Counted from the first letter of the stretch, positions 17,010-26,532 are shown. The stretch: 64,000 bases of DNA from Chitinophaga pollutisoli (GCF_038396755.1 NZ_CP149822.1:1-64000); one strand, 5' to 3'. Notes: generated by a model not told the origin, from the sequence alone. Made by a program: numbers and translations.

Positions 17010-20000
17010 TCAAATCACTTTGGAATAACGTTTCCGGTATGCGGAATAGAAAATCAGGGGGAAGACGAGCAGCGTCAGCACCGTGGCGGTGATCAGCCCG
17101 CCAATTACGACTACCGCCAGCGGCTTCTGCGTTTCCGATCCGATGCCTGTGCTCACCGCCGCCGGGATCAGCCCGATCGCGGCCATGAGGGCGGTCATCA
17201 CCACCGGCCTGATTCTTTCTTCCACGCCTCGGCGAATGGCGTCGTTGAGGGGCATGCGGGCCTGGAGGTTCTTATGGAACACCGATATCAGGATCACCCC
17301 GTTCTGTATACAGATGCCGAACAGCGCGATGAAGCCCACGCCGGCCGATATCCCGAAGTTGATGCCCGTGGCGTGCAATGCGAGGATGCCGCCGATCAGC
17401 GCGAACGGTACGTTCATCAGGATCAGACCCGCGTCTTTCACGCTGCCCATCATGATGAACAGGATGATGAAGATCGCCACCAGGCTCACCGGCACCACCT
17501 GTCCGAGGCGCTTCGTGGCCCGCTCCTGGTTCTCGAACTCACCCGTCCAGCTGATGGAATAACCCTTCGGCAACTGGATGGCCTTGTTCACCTTGCCTTG
17601 CGCTTCGGCTACCGTGCTGCCCAGGTCGCGGTCGCGGACGGAGAACTTCACCCCGATGTAACGTCGCGAGTTGTCCCGGTAAATAAACGCCGGGCCGGTC
17701 TGCGTATACACGGACGCGATCTCTTTGAGGGGGATCTTCTTGCCGTCCATCGTGGGTACCATGAGGTTGCGCAGGTCTTCTTCGTCTTTCCGGTAATCCG
17801 CGTCGTACCGCACCCGCACATCGAATTTGCGCTCGCCTTCGTAAAGCTGCGTGGCCGTTTTCCCGCCGATCGCCATTTCGATCACCGCCTGCGCGTCGGC
17901 CGTTTTAACGCCGTATTGCGCCATCTTGGTGTCGCTCAGCCGCACGATCATCTCTGGTTGGCCGATATTGCGCAGGATGCCCATGTCCCGGATGCCCTTA
18001 ATGCCCGTCATCTGCGCCATCACCTGGTTGGCGATGCGGTCAAGCTCTTCGAGGTCTTCCCCGTAAATCTTCACTGCGTTGCTGGCATTGATACCCGCTA
18101 CCGCTTCCGCTACCTTGTCGATGATCGGCTGAGAGTAGTTGTACACGATGCCCTGGTATTGCCGGAGCTTCTTGTCCATTTCCTCCACCAGCTGTTCCTG
18201 CGTGATCTTGCGCTTCCATTCGGATTTGGGCTTGAGGTTCACCTGGCACTGCGCGTAATAAAACCCGCTGGGATCAGTACCGTCGTTGGAACGGCCCGTT
18301 TGCGACAGCACGCTGTTCACTTCCGGGAAACTCCGCAGCTCCTGCCTGAACTTGCGGACGAATTCATTGGTTTCGTTGAGCGACATGCTCATGGGGAGCT
18401 TCGCCTCCACCCACAGCGCCCCTTCATTGAGCTGCGGGAGAAATTCTGAGCCAAGAAATTTCGCGGAGCCGAAGCTGCCCCCCATGAACAATACCGCCAG
18501 TAAAAGGGTGAGTTTTTTATGCGCATACGTCCAGTTGAAACCCGCCATCACGATGCGGTTCACAAAGTTCACCACGGGGTTGTTGCGCTCGCGGACGTTT
18601 TTATTCAATAAAATGGAAGTAAGCACCGGCACCAGCGTGAGCGTGAACAACAGGGCGCCCAGCAACGCGAAGCCCAGCGTCCAGGCCAGCGGGGAGAACA
18701 TCTTTCCTTCCACTTTCTGGAAAGAAAAGATCGGCACCAGCGATACGATGATGATCAGTTTGGAAAAGAACACCGCCTTTCCCAGCTCGCCGCCTGTCTT
18801 CTTGATCCATCCCAGCTTCGCCATCCGGTTGAATTTCTCCATCCCGAAATGCTTCGCCTTATGATCGAGCATCACGAATATGCCTTCCACCATGACGACC
18901 GCCCCGTCGATAATTATCCCGAAGTCGATGGCGCCCATGCTGAGCAGGTTGGCGCTCATCCCTTTGAGCTTGAGGCATATGAAGGCGAAGAGCAGCGCCA
19001 GCGGGATCACGATACCCACGATGAGGGTGGTCCGCCAGTCGGCCATGAAGATAAACACGATCACCGTCACGAAAACGATTCCCTCCATGAGGTTGTGCAT
19101 CACCGTGGTGGTGCAATAATCCATGAGCACGTCGCGGTCGTAGAAGGTTTCCATTTTGATGTCGGAAGGCAGCACTTTTTCGTTCAGCTCCTTCACTTTG
19201 TCTTTGATCCGGGCGAGCACTTCGGTGGTGTTCTCTCCTTTCCGCATCACTACGATACCTTCCACGATATCATCCATATCGTCGAGCCCGGCCTGACCAA
19301 CGCGGGGCAGCGAGGCCTCGCGCACGCTGGCTACGTTTTTAACAAGGATGGGTGTTCCGTCTATGTTTTCGATGATGATGTTCTCGATGTCTTCGATATT
19401 GTCGAGCAGCCCGATCCCGCGCACCACGTATGCCTGGCCGTTTTTCTCGATCACGTCGCCGCCAACGTTGATGTTGCTTTGCGAAGCGGCATGGTAGAGC
19501 TCCAGCGGCGTGATGTCGTACTTGGCGAGTTTGATGGGATCGGCGGTGATTTCATAGATTTTTTCCTGACCGCCGAAAGCCACAACGTCCGCTACGCCGG
19601 GCACGCTGCGCAGCTGCCGGTCGATTACCCAGTTCTGATAGGTGAGCAGGCTGCGGGAGTCGCGGTGCGGGCTTTTCAGCCAGTACCGGTACACTTCCCC
19701 GGTAGGCCCGTACGGCGGTTGCACCTCCGGGTCTACGCCTTCCGGTAGCGACACGTTCATGAGCATGTTGTTGACCTGTTGCCTGGCGAAGAAGTCTTCC
19801 ACTTCGTCTTCGAACATCACTTTGATGACCGCCAGCCCGAACATGGTGGTGGAGCGCACGCTGGTTTTCTTCTGCACGCCGTTCATGGCGATTTCGATGG
19901 GCGTGGTGACGAACCGTTCCACTTCCGCCTCGCTACGCCCGTTCCATTGCGCTACGATGACGATCTGGGTATTGGTTACGTCCGGAAAGGTTTCGATGGG

Positions 20001-20111
20001 CGTGTGCAGGTAGGCCGCCACGCCGCTGATGGTGAGTACCGCCAGCATAAAGAACACGAAGAACCTGTTCCGGAGCGAAAATCCGACTATGTTTCTAATG
20101 AATTTGTTCAT
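17010..20111 (-). CDS. Heavy-metal efflux RND transporter, CzcA type
   Basis: 1033 residues, the usual size for the inner-membrane proton/metal antiporter of a tripartite efflux system. The N-terminal TM1 region (RNRFFVFFMLAVL) and the porter-domain motifs TPIETFPDVTNTQ and QVNNMLMNVSLPEG are typical. The TM4 motif DFGIIIDGAVVMVEG has the Asp pair found in the divalent-cation (Co/Zn/Cd/Ni) HME-RND subgroup, unlike the CusA monovalent type. A second TM bundle lies at about 870-1025 (FGISAGVGFIALFGICIQNG, RPVVMTALMAAIGLIP). The exact metal cannot be read from sequence. Its start lies four bases after the adaptor gene stop, so the two are translated as one operon. Confidence 0.93.
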   Translation of the reverse strand: MNKFIRNIVGFSLRNRFFVFFMLAVLTISGVAAYLHTPIETFPDVTNTQIVIVAQWNGRSEAEVERFVTTPIEIAMNGVQKKTSVRSTTMFGLAVIKVMFEDEVEDFFARQQVNNMLMNVSLPEGVDPEVQPPYGPTGEVYRYWLKSPHRDSRSLLTYQNWVIDRQLRSVPGVADVVAFGGQEKIYEITADPIKLAKYDITPLELYHAASQSNINVGGDVIEKNGQAYVVRGIGLLDNIEDIENIIIENIDGTPILVKNVASVREASLPRVGQAGLDDMDDIVEGIVVMRKGENTTEVLARIKDKVKELNEKVLPSDIKMETFYDRDVLMDYCTTTVMHNLMEGIVFVTVIVFIFMADWRTTLIVGIVIPLALLFAFICLKLKGMSANLLSMGAIDFGIIIDGAVVMVEGIFVMLDHKAKHFGMEKFNRMAKLGWIKKTGGELGKAVFFSKLIIIVSLVPIFSFQKVEGKMFSPLAWTLGFALLGALLFTLTLVPVLTSILLNKNVRERNNPVVNFVNRIVMAGFNWTYAHKKLTLLLAVLFMGGSFGSAKFLGSEFLPQLNEGALWVEAKLPMSMSLNETNEFVRKFRQELRSFPEVNSVLSQTGRSNDGTDPSGFYYAQCQVNLKPKSEWKRKITQEQLVEEMDKKLRQYQGIVYNYSQPIIDKVAEAVAGINASNAVKIYGEDLEELDRIANQVMAQMTGIKGIRDMGILRNIGQPEMIVRLSDTKMAQYGVKTADAQAVIEMAIGGKTATQLYEGERKFDVRVRYDADYRKDEEDLRNLMVPTMDGKKIPLKEIASVYTQTGPAFIYRDNSRRYIGVKFSVRDRDLGSTVAEAQGKVNKAIQLPKGYSISWTGEFENQERATKRLGQVVPVSLVAIFIILFIMMGSVKDAGLILMNVPFALIGGILALHATGINFGISAGVGFIALFGICIQNGVILISVFHKNLQARMPLNDAIRRGVEERIRPVVMTALMAAIGLIPAAVSTGIGSETQKPLAVVVIGGLITATVLTLLVFPLIFYSAYRKRYSKVI

Positions 20112-20115
20112 GCGT

Positions 20116-21213
20116 CTATTCGTTCAGTGCGTCGTAAATGAGCAGCTGGTTTTTGGAAATAACCCGCTCCCCCGGCTGGAGGCCACGGCTGATGTAGGAA
20201 ACGGTGTTCAGCGACTTGGCGACGGACACCTCGCGGGTATCGATGTTATACCGGTCGCGGAACACCATCACGAAATTCTTGCCCTTGTCGAAGATGACGG
20301 CCGAACTGGGGATGGCGGGCATCTCGCTGCCGTCGCGGTACTTCAGCAGCACAGTGGCGAACATCTCGGGCTTGAGGAGCATGCCTTCGTTGGACAGGCG
20401 GATCCGCACCTGCATGGTCTTCGTTTCCGGATCAAGCACGTTGTACACTTTGTCGATCTGCCCGTGGAAGATTTTGTCGGGATAACTGATGGTGGAGATA
20501 TCGGCAGGATAGCCTTCCTTCACCCGGGCGATATCCGTTTCGAATACGTTGGCCATGATCCAGACTTCGTCGAGCTCGGAGATGGTAAACATGTGCGCGC
20601 TGTTGTCGGCCCGCATTTCCATACCATTATTAATATTCTTTTCGATGATATAGCCGTTGATAGGCGCCGTAACGATGGACGTAGAGCCGCTGCCTTTGCG
20701 GTAAAGCCGCATAAGTTCATGCAGCCTGCCGATCTCCGCGGTGGCTTTGTTGCGCTCTTCTTCCGCGTTGAGCACGTCCTTTTCCGTGGCCAGCTGGCTT
20801 TGGTAAAGGTCCTGGGCTACTTTCAGGCTTTTTTCCGCGATGGCCAGGTCGGAATTGGCGTCGGCCAGCTGTTTATCGTAGTCGGCGATCTCACCGCTCT
20901 GGATCACGGCGATGATCTGTCCTTTCTTCACATAATCGCCGAGCTGTACTTTAATGTCTTTCACATATCCGCTCACGATGGGATATAGCTTGAGGACTTT
21001 ACCGAGATCGGGCGTCACTTTGCCGGAGAGGCGCAGTTCGCTTTCCACGGGGCGGATGGCCGTGGTATCGATCCGGATGGAGGCCAGCATGGTATCGCTG
21101 AGCGCGAAGGTCGTTTTGTCGGTATCTTCCGCCAGGGATTGCCGGCATCCGCCGAAAGCAGTCGCAGCGGCGGCGATCAGCAGGGGAAGCGTGTATGGTT
21201 TCATGCGTTTCAT
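20116..21213 (-). CDS. Periplasmic adaptor (membrane fusion) lipoprotein of the RND efflux system
   Basis: 365 residues. A lipoprotein signal ends in the lipobox FGGC (Cys about residue 23). A split biotinyl-lipoyl-like domain is visible (YPIVSGYVKDIKVQLGDYVK and VTAPINGYIIEKNI). Between its halves is an alpha-helical hairpin of about 70 residues rich in Glu, Ala and Lys (about 110-180). A beta-barrel domain (VWIMANVFETDIARVKEG) and a C-terminal membrane-proximal domain follow. This is CzcB/CusB-like organisation; no Met-rich metal-binding N-terminus of the CusB type is present. Its ATG overlaps the stop of the TolC-like gene by four bases, indicating translational coupling. Confidence 0.92.
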   Translation of the reverse strand: MKRMKPYTLPLLIAAAATAFGGCRQSLAEDTDKTTFALSDTMLASIRIDTTAIRPVESELRLSGKVTPDLGKVLKLYPIVSGYVKDIKVQLGDYVKKGQIIAVIQSGEIADYDKQLADANSDLAIAEKSLKVAQDLYQSQLATEKDVLNAEEERNKATAEIGRLHELMRLYRKGSGSTSIVTAPINGYIIEKNINNGMEMRADNSAHMFTISELDEVWIMANVFETDIARVKEGYPADISTISYPDKIFHGQIDKVYNVLDPETKTMQVRIRLSNEGMLLKPEMFATVLLKYRDGSEMPAIPSSAVIFDKGKNFVMVFRDRYNIDTREVSVAKSLNTVSYISRGLQPGERVISKNQLLIYDALNE

Positions 21214-22475
21214 TGCGGAGTGTTGAATAATTGCGTACCAGTGGTGTAGTTCAGCTCTTCATAAGCCAGGACGCGGTCGCTGAGGAATTTATTCGCGTGG
21301 AGGATATGCTCGCTGTAGCTGTTGAAGTAATCGATGAATTGCAGCAGCGAGATGTTCCCTTTCCGGAAATTGGCCGCCACCTGTTCGATCAGCTGGGTGT
21401 ATTCTGCGTTGAAGGATTTGAGGTCCGGCCATTCCGTCCCTTTTTCCAGGAACCGTATCTTATCCAATGCGTTCGCCACTTCGGCGGCAACGGTGAGTTT
21501 TTGCTGGTCCACTTCGGCCGATTGCGCTTTCACTTCCTGCGCGGAGGCGCGGATATTGCCCTGGTTGCGGTTCCAGAGCGGAAGGTCTACCCCTACCGTC
21601 AACCCGATGAAATTATCGATGTAACTACCTTTGCGGTCGTATGCCGCGCCCAGGTGCAGGTCGGGCACTGCCAGGGCTTTCTGCAGCCGCTGGTTCATTT
21701 TCGCCGCTTCCAGCTGGTGGCTGGCAACCATAAGATCGGGCCGGTTGGCGAGGGCGGTGTCTGTGAGGGATTGAAGGGTGTAGAAACCCATTTTATATCG
21801 TTGTAACACATCGGGATCGGCCACGGGCGCTACCGGCTCGCTGCTGCCCACCAGGAGTTGCAGGCGCAGGGAGACTTCCATTTCCCGCTGGCGGAGATCC
21901 GAATAATCGTTGGCGATCCCTACCTGCAGGGCCTGCAGCCGGATCACGTCGGCATGCGCCACGCTCCCGCTGGCATCGGCGCTGCGGTAAGCTTCCAGGA
22001 TGCGCTGGAGATTGGCGAGCTGGTCGCGGAGCGTTTTTTCAGACTCCTGCAGAAAATATAATTGATAATAACTGCTGCGCAGTTCCAGGCGGAGCGTGCG
22101 CATGAGTTCAGAGAAAGCGGCGGCGGACGTTGCCGCGTTCCACCGTGCCAATTGCACCTGCTTGTTGCGTTTGCCTGCCATTTGTATGATCTGTTCCACT
22201 GTGCCTTCAAGCTGTCCGCCGCCGCCGATATGAAAAGGCTGCACCTTGTCCAGGGAACCGAAGCCTAACGTTCCTGAAAGCGTGGGGTTATCCCATTTCT
22301 TCGCCTGGTCCACCAGCGCCTCCGCAGCGTTGACGCGGTACCGTTCGGCCAGCAGCCGGAAGTTGCGCTGCAGGAATTCCCCTTCGGCCTGCGCAAGCGT
22401 CAGCCTGCGGGCTTCCTGGGAGTATCCCTTCAAGGTCAGGAAAAAAATAAACGGGAGAACGAGGAGCCTTTTCAT
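21210..22475 (-). CDS. TolC-family outer membrane channel (CzcC-like)
   Basis: 421 residues from the ATG at 22475 (MKRLLVLPFIFFLTL). This start is favoured by a GGGAG Shine-Dalgarno-like sequence about nine bases upstream and by the signal peptide beginning there; an ATG eight codons upstream is less likely. The mature protein contains two long coiled-coil repeats (about 150-205 and 320-390) with Ala/Gln/Leu heptads, as in TolC outer-membrane efflux proteins. It would form the outer-membrane exit duct for the neighbouring adaptor and RND pump. It lies 68 bases after the histidine kinase stop, so it may be co-transcribed with the regulators or have its own promoter in that gap. Confidence 0.9.
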   Translation of the reverse strand: MKRLLVLPFIFFLTLKGYSQEARRLTLAQAEGEFLQRNFRLLAERYRVNAAEALVDQAKKWDNPTLSGTLGFGSLDKVQPFHIGGGGQLEGTVEQIIQMAGKRNKQVQLARWNAATSAAAFSELMRTLRLELRSSYYQLYFLQESEKTLRDQLANLQRILEAYRSADASGSVAHADVIRLQALQVGIANDYSDLRQREMEVSLRLQLLVGSSEPVAPVADPDVLQRYKMGFYTLQSLTDTALANRPDLMVASHQLEAAKMNQRLQKALAVPDLHLGAAYDRKGSYIDNFIGLTVGVDLPLWNRNQGNIRASAQEVKAQSAEVDQQKLTVAAEVANALDKIRFLEKGTEWPDLKSFNAEYTQLIEQVAANFRKGNISLLQFIDYFNSYSEHILHANKFLSDRVLAYEELNYTTGTQLFNTPQ

Positions 22476-22543
22476 GATGCAAAGCTCCCGCACGGGCATT
22501 AAACCCGCCTTTAAAGCAACTTAAAAAGTCCTTAAAAACAACA

Positions 22544-23920
22544 TTAAGCCACGATATGCGGCAATTGCACCGTAAACGTGCTGCCTTCGCCCGGAATAGA
22601 GAATACGCTGAGGCGGCCGTTGTGCAGATCGGTGATGCGGCGGCAGATCGACAATCCCAGGCCGTGCCCCCGCACCTGCTGGGCATTGGTGCCCCGGTAA
22701 AAAGGTTCGAAGATCTTCTCTTGTTCCGAAGCCGGAATCCCCGGCCCGCGGTCTTTCATATGTACGAGGATGTACTTGTCGTTAAAATCTAGAATCACCC
22801 GCGCGGAGGCGTCTTCCGAAAACTTGCAGGCATTATCCAGCAGGTTGATGAACAGGATGCGCAACAACGCTTCATTCCCGTTGCAGGTAATCATCTCGTC
22901 CTGCTCCGGCTCCCGTAAAAACTGGATGTCCACCTTCCCCACCGATTTCCATTTCCGCCGCACGAAATCCGCCGTATCCCACAACAGCTCATCCACGCGC
23001 ACGGGCGTAAATGCGAATTCCGCCCGGTTCATTTCAGATTGCGCCAGCTGCAGCAGCCCGTTTGTCAATTCCGACAATCCCTCCGCGTCTTCCAGCACCG
23101 ATTGCAGCACGGTCTCATATTCCGCACCGCTCCGCTCTTTGGCCAGCGTCACCTGCAACTGGCTGATGATCGCCGCCAGCGGGGTCCGCAATTCGTGGCT
23201 GGCGTTGCTCACAAAGCTCTTCTGCAAATCGAAGGAATGGCTCAGGCGCTGCAACATGGTGTTGAAGTTGGCCCCCAGCTGCGCGATCTCGTCGCTGCCT
23301 TTGATCTCCACCCGCGTATCCTGCAGGTTGTTGGCATTGATGGAATCCGCCTGCTCCACGAGCCGGTCGATCGGTTGCACCATCTTCCTGGCAAAGAAAT
23401 ACCCCACGCCCACGAGCAGCACCACGCCCACAACAAGTTCCAGGAACAGGATGCGCCGCAGGTTCTGCAGGTTCTGGAAACCGTATTTGTCGAACGAGGA
23501 CACGAGCACCAGCACGCTGATATTGTCTTCCGTATAATAAATGCCAGCCAGCTCCCCTTCGGATTCGTTCCGGATAAAGGACCCGTTTTTTTTGATATGG
23601 TCCAGCAGCGTCCGCGGCATACGCAGCGCCGTGTCGCTCACGTTGGTATAGAGCAGATCGTATTTGTCGCTGTACACGAGGATCGTTTCCTGGTACAGGT
23701 CCTGGAAGGTGGTTTTGTCCAGCTTCCGCAGCAGCCCGATCTGCACCTGGTCGTTTTCGATGATTACGCTGCCGATGGAGCGTGCGCGGTATTCCAGCCG
23801 CTCCAGGTACTCGTCGCGGCGCGATTTGGCGGAGAAGTAATACGCCAGCACGGCAAACGCGATCAGCAGGAAGGCGGCCGACAGCGTATAGTAAATCGCT
23901 ATTTTGTATTTGATCTTCAA
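22544..23920 (-). CDS. Sensor histidine kinase of the metal-efflux locus
   Basis: 458 residues. TM1 is at about 7-29, a periplasmic sensor region at about 30-155 and TM2 at about 157-177. A HAMP linker follows at about 178-230. The HisKA phosphoacceptor is His242 in SNASHELRTPLAA. The HATPase domain carries the N box (INLLDNACKFSE), G1 (DRGPGIP), F box (IFEPFYRG) and G2 (GHGLGLSI). This is the CusS/CzcS-like arrangement. The sensor region shows no obvious metal-binding His/Met/Cys cluster, so the stimulus is inferred from context only. The start lies six bases after the response regulator stop, so the two are one transcription unit. Confidence 0.92.
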   Translation of the reverse strand: MKIKYKIAIYYTLSAAFLLIAFAVLAYYFSAKSRRDEYLERLEYRARSIGSVIIENDQVQIGLLRKLDKTTFQDLYQETILVYSDKYDLLYTNVSDTALRMPRTLLDHIKKNGSFIRNESEGELAGIYYTEDNISVLVLVSSFDKYGFQNLQNLRRILFLELVVGVVLLVGVGYFFARKMVQPIDRLVEQADSINANNLQDTRVEIKGSDEIAQLGANFNTMLQRLSHSFDLQKSFVSNASHELRTPLAAIISQLQVTLAKERSGAEYETVLQSVLEDAEGLSELTNGLLQLAQSEMNRAEFAFTPVRVDELLWDTADFVRRKWKSVGKVDIQFLREPEQDEMITCNGNEALLRILFINLLDNACKFSEDASARVILDFNDKYILVHMKDRGPGIPASEQEKIFEPFYRGTNAQQVRGHGLGLSICRRITDLHNGRLSVFSIPGEGSTFTVQLPHIVA

Positions 23921-23926
23921 GAAAGG

Positions 23927-24616
23927 TCAGGATTCGTCGGACAGGAAGTACCCCATGCCCGTTTTGGTATGCAGCAGTTTTACATCGAAGTCTTTGTCGA
24001 TTTTTTTCCGGAGGAAGTTAATGTACACCTCGATCACGTTGGTGCCGGTATCGAAATCGATGTTCCAGACTTTTTCGGCGATGGTCATTTTGGAAATGAC
24101 TTTCCCTTTGTGCAGGGCGAGCAGTTCGAGCAGCTGGTATTCTTTGGCGGTGAGAGGGATCTTCTTCCCGGCGCGCCAGGCTTCTTTCCGTTCCCGGTCG
24201 ATTTCCAGGTCGCCGATCAGGAGCTTGTCGTTGCGGTGATGGGATACTTCCGCGCCGGCTCTTTTGAGGAACACGCGGATGCGCGCCAACAGCTCGCGGA
24301 AGTCGAAGGGTTTGACGAGGTAATCATCTGCACCCAGTTCGAAGGCCTGCATCTTGTCGTCCATGCCGCCGAGGGCGGTGAGCATGATGACAGGTACTTT
24401 CATATTCCGCCGGCGGATGATTTCGCAAATTTCGTATCCGTTGTTGTGGGGAAGATTGAGGTCGAGGATGACCAGGTCGAATTCGCCGGAAACGGCGAGG
24501 CTCTTGCCCATCCGGCCGTCGTAAGCCACTTCCACTTCGAATCCGTTTTCCTCCAGCCCCATTCTCACGGCGTTGGCAACTTTCACTTCATCTTCAACGA
24601 TCAGTATCCTTTGCAT
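23927..24616 (-). CDS. OmpR-family response regulator of the metal-efflux locus
   Basis: 229 residues. The receiver domain (1-120) has the acidic pair in VEDE, phosphoacceptor Asp52 in VILDLNLP, Thr in MLTA and Lys in LVKPFD. A winged-helix DNA-binding domain occupies about 130-226 (LTAKEYQLLELLALHKGKVISK, then VIEVYINFLRKKID, HTKTGMGYFL). Family knowledge: these regulators bind direct repeats upstream of efflux genes. It is cognate with the kinase gene immediately downstream and is expected to activate the pump genes. It follows the CDF transporter gene by 41 bases. Confidence 0.93.
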   Translation of the reverse strand: MQRILIVEDEVKVANAVRMGLEENGFEVEVAYDGRMGKSLAVSGEFDLVILDLNLPHNNGYEICEIIRRRNMKVPVIMLTALGGMDDKMQAFELGADDYLVKPFDFRELLARIRVFLKRAGAEVSHHRNDKLLIGDLEIDRERKEAWRAGKKIPLTAKEYQLLELLALHKGKVISKMTIAEKVWNIDFDTGTNVIEVYINFLRKKIDKDFDVKLLHTKTGMGYFLSDES

Positions 24617-24657
24617 GGCGCTAATCTAGGAAAAAATGAATAAACGGGCGGATTGGG

Positions 24658-25632
24658 TTAATGTTTGCGGTTGGGGAGCATGTTGGCCCTCGACCATTCG
24701 ATCCTTGTTTCGCGGGGGAATTGCCGCACCTTGCAGTCGTCGATCTGGCAGCGGCGGCAGCTTTCGGGGATGCAGGGATCCGGGTGGATGAAGAACTCCG
24801 TTTCATGGCCGCCAAGCTCGCGGTCGACGGTCGTTTCCATGAATTTCAGTTCTTCGTGTACTTCGCTGAGATTCATGTACCAGGGCAGCGTTACATGGCA
24901 ATCGATATGATAGTTGTTGCCGTATTGCTGCACGCGCATGTTGTGTACGTCGATCCATGCCGCGCGGCGGTTACGGTTGAGGATATCCGCGACGCGGTCC
25001 ACCACTTTCATGTCGGTTTCGTCCATCAGCCCGCTGATCGATTGGCGCATGAGCTGGTAACCTTTCCGCAGGATGAGCGCCGCGATGCAAACAGATACCA
25101 GCGGATCGATCCAGACGAGCCCCGTGAACCGGAGCACCAGCAGGGCGGCGATGAGGGCCATCGAGCTGTAGGAATCCGTGAGAAGGTGCTGCCCGTTGCC
25201 GGAGAGCGTGATGGAACCGAGTTTTTTGCCCGAGCGGATGAGGTAAAGCCCTACCAGGAGATTCGCCGCCGCGGTGCCGCCGATCATCCACAAACCGTTG
25301 TCGATCTGCTCCAATCCGGGATGCACAAAAAAGAACTGTCCGGCTTTGAAAAGGATCAGGATGCCGGCGATGAAGATCATCGCGCCTTCGAAGCCGATGG
25401 AAAAAAACTCCACTTTGCCGTGACCGTAAGGATGGTTCTCGTCTTTAGGTTTGCCCGATAGGTAAATGCTGTAACAGGCAAACGCCCCGGCAACAACGTT
25501 GATGATGGATTCGAGCGCGTCTGACAGGATGGCGACAGAGTGCGTGAGGAAGTATGCCGCGAACTTCGCGACGGTGAGCAACAGGCTGATGCCCAGGGAG
25601 AGCAGGATGATCCGCAGTTCCTTTCTGATCAA
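24658..25632 (-). CDS. Cation diffusion facilitator transporter with Cys-rich C-terminal tail
   Basis: 324 residues; exports divalent cations such as Zn, Co, Fe or Cd from the cytosol in exchange for protons. Around six TM segments are visible. Metal-site motifs are SDALES in TM2 and HLLTDSYSS in TM5; HPYGHGKVE is the conserved loop after TM2. A cytosolic domain occupies about 205-290 (DVHNMRVQQYGNNYHIDCHVTLP). It ends with an extra ~35-residue tail holding four Cys (DPCIPESCRRCQIDDC), suggesting a zinc-binding site. The best start is a TTG at 25632, since no upstream in-frame ATG exists before a stop codon. The gene heads the metal directon. Confidence 0.9.
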   Translation of the reverse strand: MIRKELRIILLSLGISLLLTVAKFAAYFLTHSVAILSDALESIINVVAGAFACYSIYLSGKPKDENHPYGHGKVEFFSIGFEGAMIFIAGILILFKAGQFFFVHPGLEQIDNGLWMIGGTAAANLLVGLYLIRSGKKLGSITLSGNGQHLLTDSYSSMALIAALLVLRFTGLVWIDPLVSVCIAALILRKGYQLMRQSISGLMDETDMKVVDRVADILNRNRRAAWIDVHNMRVQQYGNNYHIDCHVTLPWYMNLSEVHEELKFMETTVDRELGGHETEFFIHPDPCIPESCRRCQIDDCKVRQFPRETRIEWSRANMLPNRKH

Positions 25633-25713
25633 TTCGGGGAGATTTGTTGTAGATAGAACAAAGAAAGCGAAAAACTGTCAAACGACCTGTAAACAGGATG
25701 CATCCCTTTTGGG

Positions 25714-25753
25714 AAAAAAGAAAGCTGACCGGCAGCGGTGGCTCCGGTCAGCT
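25714..25753 (-). terminator. Terminator of the thrS-infC unit
   Basis: A 10-bp stem (AGCTGACCGG with CCGGTCAGCT) and 11-base loop, followed on the minus strand by TTCTTTTTTCCC. It begins about 20 bases after the infC stop. Confidence 0.85.
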
Positions 25754-25773
25754 CTATAAAAAGCGGGCAGGTG

Positions 25774-26532
25774 TTAGTTGCCGCTGTTGTTGTCGGTGTT
25801 GGGCTTGGGAGCCGGCGTGGCGTACTTGATCTCGATGGGACGACGAACGGGCGGCTGCTGCGGCTGCTGCGGTTGTTGCTCGCGGGGTTCGCGCGGCTCA
25901 CGGGGTTCCCTGGGTGCTTGTTGCTCACCGCCTTCCTTCGGTTCTTTCGGCGCTTTGGCGGCCTTCTTGCTCGACTTGGGAGCGAAGATGGCGATCATGC
26001 GTTTGCCTTCCATGAGCGGCATGCCTTCGAGGGCGCCTACTTCGGCGAGGCGTTCGGCGAATTTCAGCAGGATCAGTTCTCCGCGCTCCTTGAACATGAT
26101 GGCGCGGCCCTTGAACTGCACGTAAGTTTTCACCTTGTTGCCTTCCTTGAGGAACTTCTCGGCATGCTTGGCTTTGAAGTCGAAGTCGTGATCGTCGGTG
26201 TTGGGCGTGAAGCGGATTTCCTTTACCTCGCTCTTGTGAGCGTTGGCCTTCATTTCCTTCTCCTTTTTCTTCTTCTCGTAAAGGAATTTATTATAATCGA
26301 TAATCCGGCAAACCGGCGGCGCGGCGTTGGGGGAGATTTCCACCAGGTCCAGCTGCTGGTCCTGCGCCATACGCATGGCCTCTTCCGTGCTGTAAATACC
26401 CGGCTCAACATTGTCGCCCACCAGCCTTACTTCCGGAACACGGATCATCCTGTTGGTACGATGTTCCTGTTGTTGTTCTCTTCTGAAGTTGGGGTTTCTG
26501 CCCCTGAAATTTGGTCTTGGTCCTTGTTGCAT
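25774..26532 (-). CDS. infC: Translation initiation factor IF-3 with long low-complexity tail
   Basis: 252 residues from the ATG at 26532. IF-3 binds the 30S subunit and monitors initiator tRNA selection. The N-terminal domain is at about 29-98 (RVPEVRLVGDNVEPGIY, APPVCRIIDYNKFLYE). The linker and C-terminal domain follow at about 99-185 (EVKEIRFTPNTDDHDF, GRAIMF, MPLMEGKRMIAIF). Typical IF-3 ends near residue 180; here a tail of about 65 residues follows. It is Lys/Ala-rich, then has tandem PRE triplets (APREPREPREPRE), then a Gln/Pro stretch. The function of the tail is unknown. The gene follows thrS by 98 bases in the same direction and is closed by a terminator; rpmI and rplT, which commonly follow infC, are absent here. 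Confidence 0.95.
   Translation of the reverse strand: MQQGPRPNFRGRNPNFRREQQQEHRTNRMIRVPEVRLVGDNVEPGIYSTEEAMRMAQDQQLDLVEISPNAAPPVCRIIDYNKFLYEKKKKEKEMKANAHKSEVKEIRFTPNTDDHDFDFKAKHAEKFLKEGNKVKTYVQFKGRAIMFKERGELILLKFAERLAEVGALEGMPLMEGKRMIAIFAPKSSKKAAKAPKEPKEGGEQQAPREPREPREPREQQPQQPQQPPVRRPIEIKYATPAPKPNTDNNSGN

Noticed and set aside
16845..18449. Long plus-strand frame opposite the RND pump
   Set aside because: The minus strand encodes a full HME-RND protein with all motifs; the plus frame is Arg/His-rich with no domain.
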